From contig JANFOE010000050.1 of NCBI GenBank assembly GCA_025667525.1, forward strand, positions 1,612,001-1,676,000: a DNA stretch of 64,000 nucleotides. Reading direction: 5' to 3'. Below are positions 44,531 to 56,667 of this stretch, piece by piece. The first letter of the stretch is position 1. Each line of letters begins with the position of its first letter. The DNA comes from Glebionis coronaria. Taxonomy: Eukaryota > Streptophyta > Magnoliopsida > Asterales > Asteraceae. Under the pieces are notes generated by a model. That model was not told where the DNA came from. It made no database searches and saw only the letters and a list, made by a program, of their open reading frames with translations. A program made the translations under genes and the position numbers.

Positions 44531-44940
44531 AAGAACAGTTGGCGGAAACTTAACAGGGGAATACGAATTTAAATCAAAACAAGCCAAATAAACAAAAAGG
44601 TATTACCAAATTAACAACAAATCATCTATTAATCACAAGGATCAAATCCCAATCATAAAAACACAAAATCAACAACTTTTTAAGATCAAAACTCAACTAA
44701 ATAAGAACTTAAGAACTTGAATAAAAAGATGATGATGAGCAAGAGGAATGAAAAGATTAAAAGAAAACTTTTATTGATGATTAAGATTCAAAAACAAAAT
44801 GAAAGGATTACACTTACAAGATTTAAGAACAAAAACAAGAATCAAAATCACCAAACACCCTAATGGTGTTGGTGATGCCTACGAACAGAAGAGAGAAAAA
44901 AAAGGAATGAAAAACTCTCTCAAAAGTGTGAAGGGAAATC

Positions 44941-44948
44941 TTTATATA
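44941..44948 (-). promoter_or_regulatory. Predicted TATA box of E2 3' LTR
   Basis: TATATAAA on the minus strand in CCTATATAAAGATT. The 5' LTR copy is at 54243-54250. An AATAAAAG polyadenylation-like word follows about 170 bp downstream in element orientation. Confidence 0.6.
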
Positions 44949-45393
44949 GGTCTCCCTTTTGGTTGGTGAGTGGGCTTTCTCCCTATCTTCTTGTCTTCTC
45001 GTCTTTTCAGAAAATTTGACGTTTTCCATTCTGATTCGGGATCTGTCGACGATTAAATTCAACTCGTCTTTTAATTTCTTCCTTTAATAGACTTGAGTTT
45101 CTTCGACATATTTAAATCTTCCATCTTTGGTCCTTTTCTTCGATAAATCTTCAAATAGGCCCATTGACTTTAAATCTTTTGCATCTCTTGGACAATAGAC
45201 TTCGTCTTTAGTCTTTTTCCTTGATAAAACCCGTGCAATCCCATGTTTTCTTCAATAATCATCCGGTTGACTCTGAAAACACAATAAACACAAAAACCAC
45301 GCATAATTCCAAACAAATGATATTAAACACGCGTTTTGGTCTTGTTTTAGTAAGAAATAAGTGGTAAAAGGATGGGTGTTTTCACACCTATCA

Positions 45394-47339
45394 AATCCCC
45401 TACATTTATCCATTGCCATGCCCTCATGCAATGCTTAGTGATAAAGCAAATTTACATTCTTCTCATAATCAATCAACCTTGGCCTTATTAACATACTACT
45501 AAACAAAAGTTAAAGTACTAGGAGAAATTAAAACTTTAAAGTAAACAAAAGGATAGAAAACCATTTTCACTTGAAAATAGCTATATGGAAGTAACTTGCA
45601 AAGAGATCAAGGACTTACATTAGGGCTTCGGTGCTGCGAAGATTTATCACCCTCAAGTTTCACGTTCCCCAAACTAAGCTTAAAAACGAGATCATTGTTA
45701 TTATAAGTTAGCAATTCAAACACTTACACACATGGCTTAATTAAATGCTTAAACTCCCTTATTCCTAGAGGTATCTCTTATATTTTATTTTTGTCTTAGA
45801 ATGATCATGAAGATGCATTTTTGGACTTATTTCGATAGTTTATTTAGGCTGAAAGCAAAGTAGGACGATTTGATCAATAGTTAGCTAAAGGACAAAATCT
45901 CTTAAAACTGCTTCTCGGGATATCAAAAAGTTCATATCTTGGCATAACTCGGTTCACGATTTGAGACCTTTCTCGGGCCGATATTTGGCATGTACTTCAT
46001 ACTTCATATCTTCGAGAGACGTTCTTGAGATAATGGTCTTCTCATCGTTAATAGAGTTTCTTCACTTGGAGACTTTTGAGGGGTACTCCAAACTTTGTTG
46101 ACCACGACTTCATGATTATTTCTTCAATCTCTAATTGGGATTTTGAGATACAACGATCCGCCTCCTTTTCGGACTTGGATTTATTTATCCTCATACCTTG
46201 TCAGGGTCTTTTCAGACAGACTTCTCCATGATCTTTATGGGAGTTGATTGCTTTTCGTCGTGAGTCTTGATCCTTCATATTGATTTTGGGAATAATGCTT
46301 TTCACATCACTTTTGGATCTTCAGCAATAAAATGGAATCCTCATGCCTTGTTAGGGCCTTTTCGGACTCGCCAATCTTCGCGCCCCGCTTCGTAAGTTAT
46401 GCCTTGGCTATGAACTCTTATCATTACCGAGCAACTTTTAAACGATCTTGGGCTAGAAGCTAAGTAACTTTTCAAATCGTACGACCTTACTTATTGCAGA
46501 TGAATTATTAGCAAGTGATGGGAGAATAGGCAAATAATTACACCAAGTGAGCTTTTGCAAGAATACCGACTTATAATTGACTCTATCATTTCTCGTTCTC
46601 CACAATTTAAAATCTCAAGTAATGAGACTCGTGGATACTTAGCCTAATAAACCAATAAAGGTCTATATGGTTAAGGATACTAGCTAGAATAAACTTGGAT
46701 AAGTCTATTCGGGTTGAGTCAAAGTAATCGCAACGGGCCTAATATGTCAAAGACTTCAAAACTAGCTACACCACTTTATTAATATTTTTAACTTTATTGC
46801 GAGATATATACATATGAAAGCAACGATAAAAATTTAAAAATTACGACTAAATGGCCAAAGTTAATTAAAAATTTTGAAAAATGTTGAAAAAGATGATTTT
46901 CCGGTTAAATGAAGGCATTTTCATGGAAAAGTCCACTTAAAACTTCGATAGAAGTCCCCCCTACACTTAAGATAAACATTGTCCTCAATGTTTAAGCATG
47001 TGGGAAAAGTCTCCCCTATACTTAAGACATTGTGCACGTTGGTTAACTCAAGTTAAGGAAGAGTCGACTAAAGTGATCAATTTCAAAATGTGAGTATGAA
47101 GAAAATTGAATCACGATAGTTGAGAGATAGAACCGGATTTCGGATAACACGGGAGCACGGTTCTTCAAAGGTTCCAAAAGTGCATTCATCCCTGTAATCA
47201 CATCACCACACAAAGACAAACACCTATATAGGTCCCCCTACACTTAGGAGGTTAAAACAGAAAAGGATAGATACTCGGGCTGCCTCCCGAAGAGCGCTTG
47301 TTTTTGATAACCGAGTCACGAGCCTGACTCGTCCCAAAA
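45394..47339 (-). other. E2 noncoding region between pol and 3' LTR
   Basis: About 1.95 kb without a credible frame, and no env-like gene. It shares with E1 the block around 45620-45700, the block around 46570-46770 and the hairpin at 46973-46994. The PPT (45394-45409) is echoed by similar purine tracts at 46955-46970, 47011-47025 and 47233-47247. Near pol, GGGCTGCCTCCCGAAGAGCG (47279-47298) is a phrase common in plant gypsy elements. Confidence 0.8.
46973..46994 (-). other. Conserved stem-loop in E2 3' noncoding region
   Basis: TAAACATTG, loop TCCT, CAATGTTTA: the same perfect 9-bp stem and loop as in E1 at 8439-8460. Confidence 0.85.
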
Positions 47340-50300
47340 TTAGTTCATGGGGAACGTGGTGAGGGATGGAATCATTTCAGGAGAGATGTCCTCACCAAAG
47401 TACAACTTCACTCGTTGGCAATTCACCTTAAAATTTGGTCCATTAGGTTGAGCAAGCTCGAGAGTACCATAAGGAAAAATTTGGGCAATGGTGAATGGGC
47501 CGGACCAACGAGATTTCAGCTTGCCCGAAAAGATTTTCAACCGAGAGTTAAAGAGTAAAACTTTGTCTCCAACTTGGAACTCTCGGTTCTTAATATTAGA
47601 GTAGTGAATGAGCTTAGTCTTTTCCTTATAGATCAAAGAATTTTCATAAGCCTCGTTACGGAGTTCATTCAGCTCATTGAGTTGGATCTTGCGTAGGTCA
47701 CCGGCTTTGTTGATATCGAAATTAGCCCACTTCAAGGCCCAGTACGCCTTGTGCTCCAACTCAATGAGGAGGTGGCACGCTTTCCCGTACACGAGACGAT
47801 ATGGTGTACAACCAATCGGAGTCTTGTAAGCGGTACGAAAAGCCCACAAAGCATCATCAAGTTTGTCAGCCCATGAGGCACGATGTTCTCCCACGGTTCT
47901 TTCAAGAATTCGCTTTAAGCCTCGGTTAGAGATTTCAGCCTGGCCATTAGTTTGTGGGTGGTAGGCGGTGGAAAGACGATGATTTACACCATACTTAGCC
48001 ATGACTCTTGCGAATTGGTCATTGCAAAAATGAGTCCCAGGATCACTAATAATAGCACGAGGCACACCGAATCTAGCGAATAACGACTTCAAAAAGTTAC
48101 AAACCACCCTTGCGTCATTAGTAGGTAAAGCTTTGGCTTCAACCCACTTTGAAACGTAGTCAACGGCTACAAGGATGTATTTGTTTCCTTTAGAGGAAGG
48201 GAATGGCCCCATAAAGTCGATACCCCAAACATCAAAGATTTCACATTCTTGAATGAAATTCTGAGGCATCTCGTCTTTATGTGTGATCTTGCCTTGTTTT
48301 TGGCAAGCATCACATCGTTTAACCATATCGTGAGCGTCACGATAGATGGTGGGCCAATAAAATCCCGAGTCAAACACTTTTTTGGCGGTGTAGTTGGGAC
48401 CAAAGTGACCACCGGTGGGTCCTTTGTGGCAAGCGTCAAGGATTTCTAAAGCTGTCGGTCCATCAACACATCGGCGAATAATCAAATCAGCACATTGTTT
48501 GAATAGATACGGGTCATCCCAAAAGTAAGTCTTAATGTCTTTGAAGAACTTTTTCTTTTGCTGGGATGTTAGCCCGTCAACGAGAATTCCACCCGCCAAG
48601 TAGTTTGCAATGTCCGCAAACCACGGGGTTTCATCAGCAGTCGAGTTGATAGACATTAAGGTCTCCAAGGGAAAAGAATCATTGATCTCTTTGTTCGGAT
48701 GATCCCCTTGGTAAGGATCCTCAAATCTACTGAGATGATCCGCGGCTAGGTTTTCAGCTCCTTTTTTATCGCGAATTTCGATTTTAAATTCTTGGAGTAG
48801 CAAAACCCAGCGAAGAAGTCTTGGTTTGGAATCTTGTTTAGTTAACAAGTACTTCAGCGTGGAATGATCGGTGTAAACGATTGTGGTGGAAAGGACAAGA
48901 TAGGGGCGAAATTTTTCAAAAGCATAGACATCAGCTAAAAGCTCTTTTTCGGTTGTCGTGTAATGCAATTGAGCCCCAGTTATTGTCTTGCTAGCGTAAT
49001 GGATTGGTTGGAACTGTTTATTCACTCTTTGGCCCAAAACCGCACCAATAGCAAAGTCACTAGCATCGCACATCAATTCGAAAGGCAGCTCCCAATTAGG
49101 GGTAACCAAGACTGGTGCCTTAGTTAGCTTATCCTTAAGCAAGTTGATGGCTTCAAGACACTCTTTGGAAAAGATAAAAGGAGTATCTTTTTCCAAGAGG
49201 TGGGTCATCGGGCGAGCGATTTGAGAAAAATCTTTGATGAATCGACGGTAGAAGCCCGCATGACCAAGGAAACTTCTCACACCCTTCACGGTTGAAGGTA
49301 GAGGCAACTTAGCGATAACATCGACTTTAGCACGGTCCACTTCAAGACCGGCTTTGGAGATCTTGTGTCCTAGCACGATGCCCTCTTTTACTATGAAATG
49401 GCATTTTTCCCAATTAAGAACAAGGCGAGTGTCTTCACACCGCTTAAGCATACGTTCTAAATTGGCAAGGCAAGCAGAAAATGAATCGCCATAAACCGAG
49501 AAATCATCCATGAATACTTCCATAGTTTCTTCAACCATGTCATGGAAGATAGCCATCATACACCTTTGGAACGTCCCAGGAGCATTACATAAACCAAAAG
49601 GCATGCGTTTGTAAGCAAATGTTCCGTAGGGACAAGTGAATGTGGTCTTTTCTTGGTCTTTGGGATCGATGGGAATTTGAAAATACCCGGAGAAACCGTC
49701 TAAAAAGCAGTAATAATCATTACCCGCAAGACGCTCGAGCATTTGATCCATGAAAGGAAGAGGAAAGTGATCTTTTCTCGTGGCATCATTGAGCTTGCGA
49801 TAATCAATACAAACTCTCCACCCAGTAACGAGACGAGTGGGAATCAACTCGTTGTGTTCATTGGAAACAACAGTTATTCCGCCCTTCTTGGGCACACAAT
49901 GGACGGGACTTACCCAAGGCGAATCCAAAATAGGGTAAATCAAGCCGGCATCAAGAAGTTTGATAACCTCTTGTTTGATGACGTCATGAATACGAGGATT
50001 AACCCTTCTTTGGCTCTGGATTGCGGGTTTGAAGTCATCTTCCATGAGAATCTTGTGAGTACAAAAGTTCGGATCAATTCCGCGGATGTCAGAAATTTTC
50101 CAAGCAATTGCCTTCTGATGATCTTTAAGCACGGCGATGAGGCGAGATTTCTCTTCTTCTTTCAAGTCCTTCGCGATGATGACGGGCGACTTCTTCTCGT
50201 CTTCAAGGAACACGTACTCAAGATGGGGCGGTAACTTCTTAAGTTCTAAATCCGGAGGATTTTCGATGGGAGGCGTTTTCAAAGTCGGAGCATCGATAGC

Positions 50301-50372
50301 AATAACCGTGGGAGATGGTGGAGAAAGATTGTCTTCTTTAAGAAGGTTTTCAATGAGGCGGAGATCTTCATC
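47340..50372 (-). CDS. E2 Pol: reverse transcriptase, RNase H, integrase
   Basis: About 1,010 codons in the same frame as Gag-Pro, beginning right after a TAG; the first ATG is at 50282. RT shows [41 protein letters not shown] and the catalytic FMDDF at about residue 259 from that ATG. RNase H has [30 protein letters not shown] with the catalytic Glu intact, [11 protein letters not shown] and NLAADHLSR. Integrase has the H-H-C-C domain ([13 protein letters not shown]), GIDFMGP, SDPGTHF and QAEISNRG. The Arg of SDRG is Pro here, which may weaken it. The protein ends FPMN, as in E1. Confidence 0.94.
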   Translation of the reverse strand, partial: DEDLRLIENLLKEDNLSPPSPTVIAIDAPTLKTPPIENPPDLELKKLPPHLEYVFLEDEKKSPVIIAKDLKEEEKSRLIAVLKDHQKAIAWKISDIRGIDPNFCTHKILMEDDFKPAIQSQRRVNPRIHDVIKQEVIKLLDAGLIYPILDSPWVSPVHCVPKKGGITVVSNEHNELIPTRLVTGWRVCIDYRKLNDATRKDHFPLPFMDQMLERLAGNDYYCFLDGFSGYFQIPIDPKDQEKTTFTCPYGTFAYKRMPFGLCNAPGTFQRCMMAIFHDMVEETMEVFMDDFSVYGDSFSACLANLERMLKRCEDTRLVLNWEKCHFIVKEGIVLGHKISKAGLEVDRAKVDVIAKLPLPSTVKGVRSFLGHAGFYRRFIKDFSQIARPMTHLLEKDTPFIFSKECLEAINLLKDKLTKAPVLVTPNWELPFELMCDASDFAIGAVLGQRVNKQFQPIHYASKTITGAQLHYTTTEKELLADVYAFEKFRPYLVLSTTIVYTDHSTLKYLLTKQDSKPRLLRWVLLLQEFKIEIRDKKGAENLAADHLSRFEDPYQGDHPNKEINDSFPLETLMSINSTADETPWFADIANYLAGGILVDGLTSQQKKKFFKDIKTYFWDDPYLFKQCADLIIRRCVDGPTALEILDACHKGPTGGHFGPNYTAKKVFDSGFYWPTIYRDAHDMVKRCDACQKQGKITHKDEMPQNFIQECEIFDVWGIDFMGPFPSSKGNKYILVAVDYVSKWVEAKALPTNDARVVCNFLKSLFARFGVPRAIISDPGTHFCNDQFARVMAKYGVNHRLSTAYHPQTNGQAEISNRGLKRILERTVGEHRASWADKLDDALWAFRTAYKTPIGCTPYRLVYGKACHLLIELEHKAYWALKWANFDINKAGDLRKIQLNELNELRNEAYENSLIYKEKTKLIHYSNIKNREFQVGDKVLLFNSRLKIFSGKLKSRWSGPFTIAQIFPYGTLELAQPNGPNFKVNCQRVKLYFGEDISPEMIPSLTTFPMN

Positions 50373-52988
50373 CTAATTGGTGGTAGAATCGTCATTAGCT
50401 AAGTGCACATCTCCCATGGTGGCTTCCAAATCTTTCCAAAGGAAATCACTTTCTCCAAATAGAGATAGTGAGGAATCAATCGAGGAAACGGTCTCAACAT
50501 TGGGAAGAGAGGTAGGAATACTTTTGCAAGCATCTTTGAAGTGTTCTTCACAAGCCTCATCAAGAACGTCAATACAATTAACACTCTCGTTAGAATAAGG
50601 CTGTTTAGACAACTTTCCCATGTTGAAAACGATTTTATCGTCACCCACTCTCATGATAAGCTCACCGGCTTCAACATCGATGAGAGTGCGACCGGTCCTC
50701 AAGAATGGACGACCAACAATTAATGGCACACGAGGGTCCATGTCGTAGTCAACGACAACGAAATCGGCAGGAAAAGTGAATTTGTCGACTCCTACAAAGA
50801 CGTCTTCAGCTATCCCCACTGGATAAGCAACCGTACGGTTAGCTAATTCCAAAGTCATTTTGGTGGGGACTAGCTCAGGGAGAGATAATTGCTTCCAAAC
50901 GCTTAAGGGCATTAAGTTAATACTGGCACCTAGATCAGCTAGGGCCATGCAATTCTCTACTCCCGGGAAGTTGTAAGGGATTAAGAAACGACCCGGATCA
51001 CCAAGCTTGGTTGGCAATTTCCTTAAGAGCACTGCAGAGCAATTCTCATTAAGTTGGGTGTTGGCAATATCAAGAAGCTTCTCCTTGTCGCTAAGAAGAT
51101 CTTTGAACATTTTCACGTACTTCGGCATTTGAGCGAGAGCCTCAGCGAAGGAGATGTTAAAATTCAATTGTTTAAACATTTTTAGAAAGTTCGAAACTTG
51201 AATATCATCCTTGCTTTTGAGCTTCTCTTTCCTCAACCTTGATGGATAAGGTATATCGGAAGAAGAGGAAGGCTTTGGAATCGAAGGATCACTCACATCC
51301 TTGGGTGGAGGAGGGGTAGGAGTAAGAGGTGGAGAAATTGGGGAAGGAGAAGGATGAGGAATAGGAGCAGGTGACTCGTTCTCCTTAGTCACAATCACCG
51401 GTGGAGGTATAGGAAGCTCGGGTTCCTGGGTACCTTTGCCACTGCGAGTGGTGATTGCTTTCATCTCCCCTCTTGGATTCGCAACGGTGTTACTCGGAAG
51501 AGTACCCGAAGAAGAGGGTTGATTACCTTGGAAGAAACTAGCCATCATGTTCTTTAAGTCATTCGTTTGACTATCCAAAGTGTTTCTCATATCAGCTCTC
51601 AGATCGTTCCCTTGTTTCACCAGGTCTGCTTTCAAGTTGAGCACTTCCCGTTGGAGATTGTCCACGATCACATCATTAGTCCTCATGTAGGTTCCAATGT
51701 CTTGGTGTAATGCGGTGGGTTGGTTGGGAGGAGCATTGTATGCGGGTGGTTGATAAGCAGGTTGCTGGTAAACTTGGTTGTTTCTTTGAGGTGGATATGG
51801 TTGTTTGTGAGGTGGTATGTATGGTGCACGAGGTTGTTGTTGTTGTTGTTGAGGAGGGCGATTGAGGTTTTGTTGTTGGTTTGGGTTGTTAGAAGGAAAA
51901 CCGGGTGGTGAGAGATAGTTGTTTGAGCGGTAGCTAAGCAAGTTGCGGTCACCTTGAGGACGAACTTGATAAGCGGCCGGAGGATAGGTACCGTATGCTG
52001 CATTCACATTCTCAGAAGGGTAGTCGTGGGTGGCGGTACAAGTGGTGTAAGAGTGAGGACCCCCGCATATCTCACATGGTTGGCTGACAGCATTGACTTG
52101 AGCGTTTTTAGCATTGATGCTGTTGGTGTTGTTGGCGGTTTGAGTAGCAAGCGATTCAAGAAGCGCAGTGATTTTGTCAAGTCGCTTTTCGCTGTCACTA
52201 GTACTAGCACTAGCGGCATTGGTCCGCACACTCTTGGTTTGCACACGAGACTTATTCTCAATGATATCCCAAGCGGCATTGGAAGTCTTAACCAAAATAT
52301 TACCCCCCGAGGCACTATTTAGTGAATCTTGGTCATTCATGATTAAACCATTATAAAAAGTGTTAATTTGGTGCACTTTGGTAAAACCATGTTGTGGGCA
52401 TGTTCTTAAAAGATCTATGAAACGATCCCAAGATTCACTAAAAGATTCATCGTACTTTTGTTCAAAATTGATAATTTCATTCCGCAAAGCGGTAGTACGA
52501 GAGGGTGGGAGAAAGTAGTTGATAAACTTGGTCTCCAAATCCGTCCACGTAAGAATACTCTGTGGCGGTTCCTTAGCAAGCCAATGCCGGGCTTGTCCCT
52601 CTAAAGAAAAGGGAAAAAGTTGCAAACGGATTACCTCTTGTGGAACACCATTGAATTTGACCATATTCGTGAGTTGCAGGAATCTCTTGATGTGGTCATG
52701 AGGATCATCAATGGTACGCCCCAAGAATGGTTGAGCAGAGACCATCTGGATAAAGCCGGATTTGAGCTCAAAGTTATTGGCTGCAATCGCGGGTATGACA
52801 ATTGGATCATTGTTGCCATCTACATGTGCTTGCAGAAGTTCAATCATCGGGCGATTGTCTGGTAGAGGCTCATTGTTGTTGTTATTATTGTTGTTGAGAG
52901 GTGGGTTATCGTTGTTGTTTTGTACACCGGCCATGTCTAAGTCTTTGAGAGGCTCGGGCTCTTGATAAGACGTCGATCGTGTACGCAT
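50373..52988 (-). CDS. E2 Gag-protease polyprotein
   Basis: 871 codons. The capsid-type domain spans about residues 85-230 (HIKRFLQLTNMVKFNGVPQ onward). The zinc knuckle CEICGGPHSYTTC at about 304 has all of C-C-H-C. An Asn/Gln/Pro-rich region with short CAA/CAG runs follows at about 350-420. The protease block ALADLGASINLMP has its Asp at about 685, followed by VPLIVGRPFLRTG. It ends NDDSTTN then TAG. E1 has NWEED at this point, so the stop is best explained by TGG changing to TAG. Stop read-through is a less likely alternative. Confidence 0.93.
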   Translation of the reverse strand: MRTRSTSYQEPEPLKDLDMAGVQNNNDNPPLNNNNNNNNEPLPDNRPMIELLQAHVDGNNDPIVIPAIAANNFELKSGFIQMVSAQPFLGRTIDDPHDHIKRFLQLTNMVKFNGVPQEVIRLQLFPFSLEGQARHWLAKEPPQSILTWTDLETKFINYFLPPSRTTALRNEIINFEQKYDESFSESWDRFIDLLRTCPQHGFTKVHQINTFYNGLIMNDQDSLNSASGGNILVKTSNAAWDIIENKSRVQTKSVRTNAASASTSDSEKRLDKITALLESLATQTANNTNSINAKNAQVNAVSQPCEICGGPHSYTTCTATHDYPSENVNAAYGTYPPAAYQVRPQGDRNLLSYRSNNYLSPPGFPSNNPNQQQNLNRPPQQQQQQPRAPYIPPHKQPYPPQRNNQVYQQPAYQPPAYNAPPNQPTALHQDIGTYMRTNDVIVDNLQREVLNLKADLVKQGNDLRADMRNTLDSQTNDLKNMMASFFQGNQPSSSGTLPSNTVANPRGEMKAITTRSGKGTQEPELPIPPPVIVTKENESPAPIPHPSPSPISPPLTPTPPPPKDVSDPSIPKPSSSSDIPYPSRLRKEKLKSKDDIQVSNFLKMFKQLNFNISFAEALAQMPKYVKMFKDLLSDKEKLLDIANTQLNENCSAVLLRKLPTKLGDPGRFLIPYNFPGVENCMALADLGASINLMPLSVWKQLSLPELVPTKMTLELANRTVAYPVGIAEDVFVGVDKFTFPADFVVVDYDMDPRVPLIVGRPFLRTGRTLIDVEAGELIMRVGDDKIVFNMGKLSKQPYSNESVNCIDVLDEACEEHFKDACKSIPTSLPNVETVSSIDSSLSLFGESDFLWKDLEATMGDVHLANDDSTTN

Positions 52989-53186
52989 GCACCTACAAAA
53001 GAACTAACAAGGCAAAAACAAAGCAAAAATATTTTTGGTTTTTATGTTTTTTTAAATTTTTAGGATTTTTGAAAATTTTATAGTTTTTTAGGATTTTTGA
53101 AAGTTTTTGTGAAAAAGTAACGTTCACGGTGAACGGATCCCAAAATCCAAGTTCTCACAAAAAACTGTTGATCTTAACGAGAAGAG
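52989..53186 (-). other. E2 untranslated leader
   Basis: About 200 bp between PBS and Gag ATG, mostly T/A runs such as GTTTTTTTAAATTTTTAGG near 53045. It is much shorter than the 750-bp leader of E1. Confidence 0.6.
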
Positions 53187-53201
53187 CCGGCAGCGGCGCC
53201 A
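53187..53201 (-). promoter_or_regulatory. E2 primer-binding site (tRNA-Asp type)
   Basis: TGGCGCCGCTGCCGG two bases after the 5' LTR, with one mismatch to the tRNA-Asp complement. Confidence 0.88.
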
Positions 53202-53203
53202 TT

Positions 53204-54695
53204 TGATAAAAGAGATTTTACTAGTTGAAAAGTTCGTTTCTCGGAATCTCCTCGAATTGATCACAGCTCAAAGTGGAATGATTTGTTCTTGGTGACAAAA
53301 AGTGGGTTTGGTTTTCTATCCTATTGAAAAGATAAATGACTGAAGTAAATTCAAATTTAAACCAAAACAATTACCTAAATAAAACTAGAATTTAAATTCA
53401 ACAATTAAATGATAAAACAGTAAATTAAACTCACTGGAAACTGGCTCTATTCGGAATAATGGTGACTATCCGGAATAATGATGGCTATGCGGAATATAAG
53501 GCCCATTTGGAATAATGGTGACCATGCGGAAAGTAACTCTATGCGGAATAAGTAAGCTTATGCGGAATACAAGGACTATTCGGAAAAATAATACTTATGC
53601 GGAATATTGAACTCTATGCGGAATAGTAGGGCAATTCGGAATAAATTGGCTATGCGGAATAATTTGTTATCCGGAATAATTTAAACATTCCGAATGAAGG
53701 AAAAAGAAATTGAGCTATGCGGAATAAATGAATATTCCGAATAAAGGAAGATTAACACATACTATTCGGAATATATAGATATTCCGAATAAGGGACGAAA
53801 TGAACACCTTATGCGGAATAATCTGGGAGTGAAGAACAGTTGGCGGAAACTTAACAGGGGAATACGAATTTAAATCAAAACAAGCCAAATAAACAAAAAG
53901 GTATTACCAAATTAACCACAAATCATCTATTAATCACAAGGATCGAATCCCAATCATAAAAACACAAAATCAACAACTTTTTAAGATCAAAACTCAACTA
54001 AATAAGAACTTAAGAACTTGAATAAAAAGATGATGATGAACAAGAGGAATGAAAAGATTAAAAGAAAACTTGTATTGATGATTAAGATTCAAAAACAAAA
54101 TGAAAGGATTACACTTACAAGATTTAAGAACAAAAACAAGAATCAAAATCACCAAACACCCTAATGGTGTTGGTGATGCCTACGAACAGAAAGAGAGAAA
54201 AAAAAGGAATGAAAAACTCTCTCAAAAGTGTGAAGGGAAATCTTTATATAGGTCTCCCTTTTGGTTGGTGAGTGGGCTTTCTCCCTATCTTCTTGTCTTC
54301 TCGTCTTTTCAGAAAAGTTGACGTTTTCCATTCTGATTCGGGATCTGTCGACGATTAAATTCAACTCGTCTTTTAATTTCTTCCTTTAATAGACTTGAGT
54401 TTCTTCGACATATGTAAATCTTCCATATTTGGTCCTTTTCTTCGATAAATCTTCAAATAGGCCCATTGAATTCAAATCTTTTGCATCTCTTGGACAATAG
54501 ACTTAGTCTTTAGTCTTTTTCCTTGATAAAACCCGTGCAATCCCATGTTTTCTTCAATAATCATCCGGTCGACTCTGAAAACACAATAAACACAAAAACC
54601 ACGCATAATTCCAAACAAATGATATTAAACACGCGTTTTGGTCTTGTTTTAGTAAGAAATAAGTGGTAAAAGGATGGGTGTTTTCACACCTATCA
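53204..54695 (-). repeat. E2 5' LTR
   Basis: 1,492 bp, bordered on the left by the PBS and on the right by AATTT. It contains the CGGAATA block (53448-53830) and TATA box (54243-54250). Confidence 0.96.
54243..54250 (-). promoter_or_regulatory. Predicted TATA box of E2 5' LTR
   Basis: TATATAAA on the minus strand, followed by a purine-rich stretch and a run of about eight T residues in element orientation. Confidence 0.6.
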
Positions 54696-54700
54696 AATTT

Positions 54701-56071
54701 ACATTTTATACTATATTTATTTGAGTGCTATTATAATACTATTAAACTTTAATTTCACAAAATCTGATTTTTAGTTTCACTTTCACCATTTTTATCATAT
54801 CTTGAGCTCTACAAGGATATAGAAGCTCATTTTTGGATGACATAAACTTCATATTATGTGCTACAAATAACTTAGTTTTAGCTACTGCTCAATCCAAGTC
54901 TATGTATCCCTAAGAGTCCTCACAAAACAGACTATTCAGATTGATATATTAACTTTGTTTTGATCATATCTCACTTATTATAATGATTCTATTGCATGGC
55001 CAACTCTCACATGTGTACAAGACTTAATACTTACTGTATATTGATTCCACTATGTCATTTTATCAGTTTATCATTTGGTTTTTTACTGTTTTTATACAGC
55101 CAACTTATTAAGCAAGATTTTAACCTTTTTACATATGGTTTTCCATCTTTTTAACCACGTTTATCAACACTTGATCCCCACACAATATTTTTATCATCAC
55201 ATATCATTATATACATATACAATAGGAAAGAAAATACATTTTACATTTACAAAAATAACAACAAAATTGGGAAGAATAATCTTGTTTACCAACCAAGACT
55301 ATAACTTGTCTTTTGAGGACACCACCTTGAGGTACACCAAATTTATCTTCAAGATCACCTTCCACCAAGAATACTTGTTGAGAAATCAGCCCTAGGACAC
55401 AAGAAAATCACCTCCTTTGATGTTATAATGATCACCAATCAACAAGGCTTCAAAGGTTCTTCATCATATGTGTAGATAACACAAAGTTTATGGCTAAAAT
55501 TGATCAAAATGGGGTGTTTGATGGTGGTTTTTGGACGGCAAAGAAGAAGAGGGTGATAGGATTTTTGAGTGGTATTGCATAAGTTGTATGTGTAAATGGT
55601 TTAGATGGAAATGGTTTTGTGGTTTTGTACTTAGCTTGTTATGTTAAGTAAACAAGTGTAACTTGTAAGCTACAAGTTTGACACATCATGGGTGTGGTGT
55701 CCTTGTTTAGCCGTCCCATATAGTGGGGTGGGACAAGTGTATACTTGTCTAATCCCACTAGTTTACGAGTATTCCTCAATTCTAGTTTCCTTGATTTGCG
55801 TGCCCTCGGGTCGTTTTACAAAAAACGTTTTTATAAATTATGAATCAACGACACAAAACGAATCTAATAAAAATTGTCTCATAAAAAATGGAGTTCAAAA
55901 ACGTAAATACGTAATCCTAAGGTTTCCGCTTTAGTCGTAAAGGACGTTAAATTATGCACTTAAGCCCAAATTTAAATCCGTAAATTGTGAGTTCATCAAC
56001 CAACACAAAAAAAAGTTTCAAAATATTATACGAGAAAATAATTTACTACCTGAAAATGTTAGATTGTCACA
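54701..56071 (-). repeat. C3 3' LTR, proximal part
   Basis: It continues the LTR after the E2 insertion and ends GATTGTCACA, that is TGTGACAATC at the LTR start in element orientation. 54701-55245 aligns with the visible end of the 5' LTR (63461-64000). The small + frames at 55075-55395 and 55692-55934 are not supported. Confidence 0.9.
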
Positions 56072-56084
56072 GCTTTTCCTCCTG
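56072..56084 (-). promoter_or_regulatory. C3 polypurine tract
   Basis: AGGAGGAAAAGCT directly upstream of TGTGACAATC in element orientation. Confidence 0.78.
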
Positions 56085-56094
56085 AAAGGGATCA

Positions 56095-56667
56095 ACGTCC
56101 TCGTGATCCATTTCATTTTGATGTCCGTTTCTTATTGAAATCAAAGAGCTGCGGATATTTCTTCCACATTTCATCCTCTCGTTCCCAAGTAAATTCCGGT
56201 CCATGCTTTGAATTCCATCAGATCTTGACAATAGGTATCCGACTTTGTTTCAGTTGCTTTACCTCACGATACATAACCTCTACGAGTTCTTCGATAAAAT
56301 GCAACTTCTCATCTATTCGAACCTTATCCAACGAAATTTTCTCATCACTCCCTGCTAAACATTTCTTCAGATTAGATACATGGAATGTGTTGTGAACACC
56401 ATGAAGTTCTTGGGGTAACTCTAGTTTGTAAGCCACCGGAACTACTCTAGATAAAATCTTAAAGGGTCCAATATAGCAGGGATTCAATTTCCCTCGCTTT
56501 CTAAATCTTATAACGCCTTTCCATGGCGATACTTTTAACATTACTCGGTTACCCACTTCAAACTCCATCGGTTTCCGCCGCACATCCGCGTAACTTTTCT
56601 GTCTACTACGGGCAGTCAACAGCCTATTCTTAATCTGAACTATCATCTCCGTAGTCTCCCGGATCAA
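56095..56667 (-). pseudogene. C3 integrase GPY/F region and chromodomain
   Basis: The frame contains [27 protein letters not shown] and [13 protein letters not shown], the GPY/F-type region. It continues to SRIPIVKI, then a TGA, then WNSKHGPEFTW and EREDEMWKKYPQLF, the chromodomain typical of Tekay-like chromoviruses. The TGA stands where relatives have an Arg codon, consistent with CGA to TGA. The chromodomain directs integration to particular chromatin in this lineage. Confidence 0.85.

Larger units (their letters stand above)
43903..45393 (-). repeat. E2 3' LTR
   Basis: 1,491 bp, homologous over its full length to 53204-54695. It carries the CGGAATA repeat block and a TATA box at 44941-44948. 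Small frames (44366-44587, 44823-45062) recur in the other LTR and are not supported as genes. Confidence 0.96.
43903..54695 (-). mobile_element. E2: Athila-type LTR retrotransposon, 10.8 kb
   Basis: LTRs at 43903-45393 (1,491 bp) and 53204-54695 (1,492 bp) begin TGATAAAAG and end CACCTATCA on the + strand. Both flanks carry the 5-bp duplication AATTT (43898-43902 and 54696-54700). The intact site is visible in the 5' LTR of C3 near 63456. I counted about 18-20 differences between the LTRs, so E2 is older than E1. The Gag-Pro and Pol frames are in phase and separated by one TAG. The PBS and proteins resemble E1, but the LTRs do not. Confidence 0.96.

Noticed and set aside
44366..45062. Small minus-strand frames in the E2 LTR, partly repeated at 54161-54364
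   Set aside because: The copies differ in length because of single-base indels, as expected for noncoding LTR sequence.
55075..55934. Plus-strand frames of 106 and 80 codons
   Set aside because: They are antisense to the C3 LTR and absent as intact frames in the other LTR copy.
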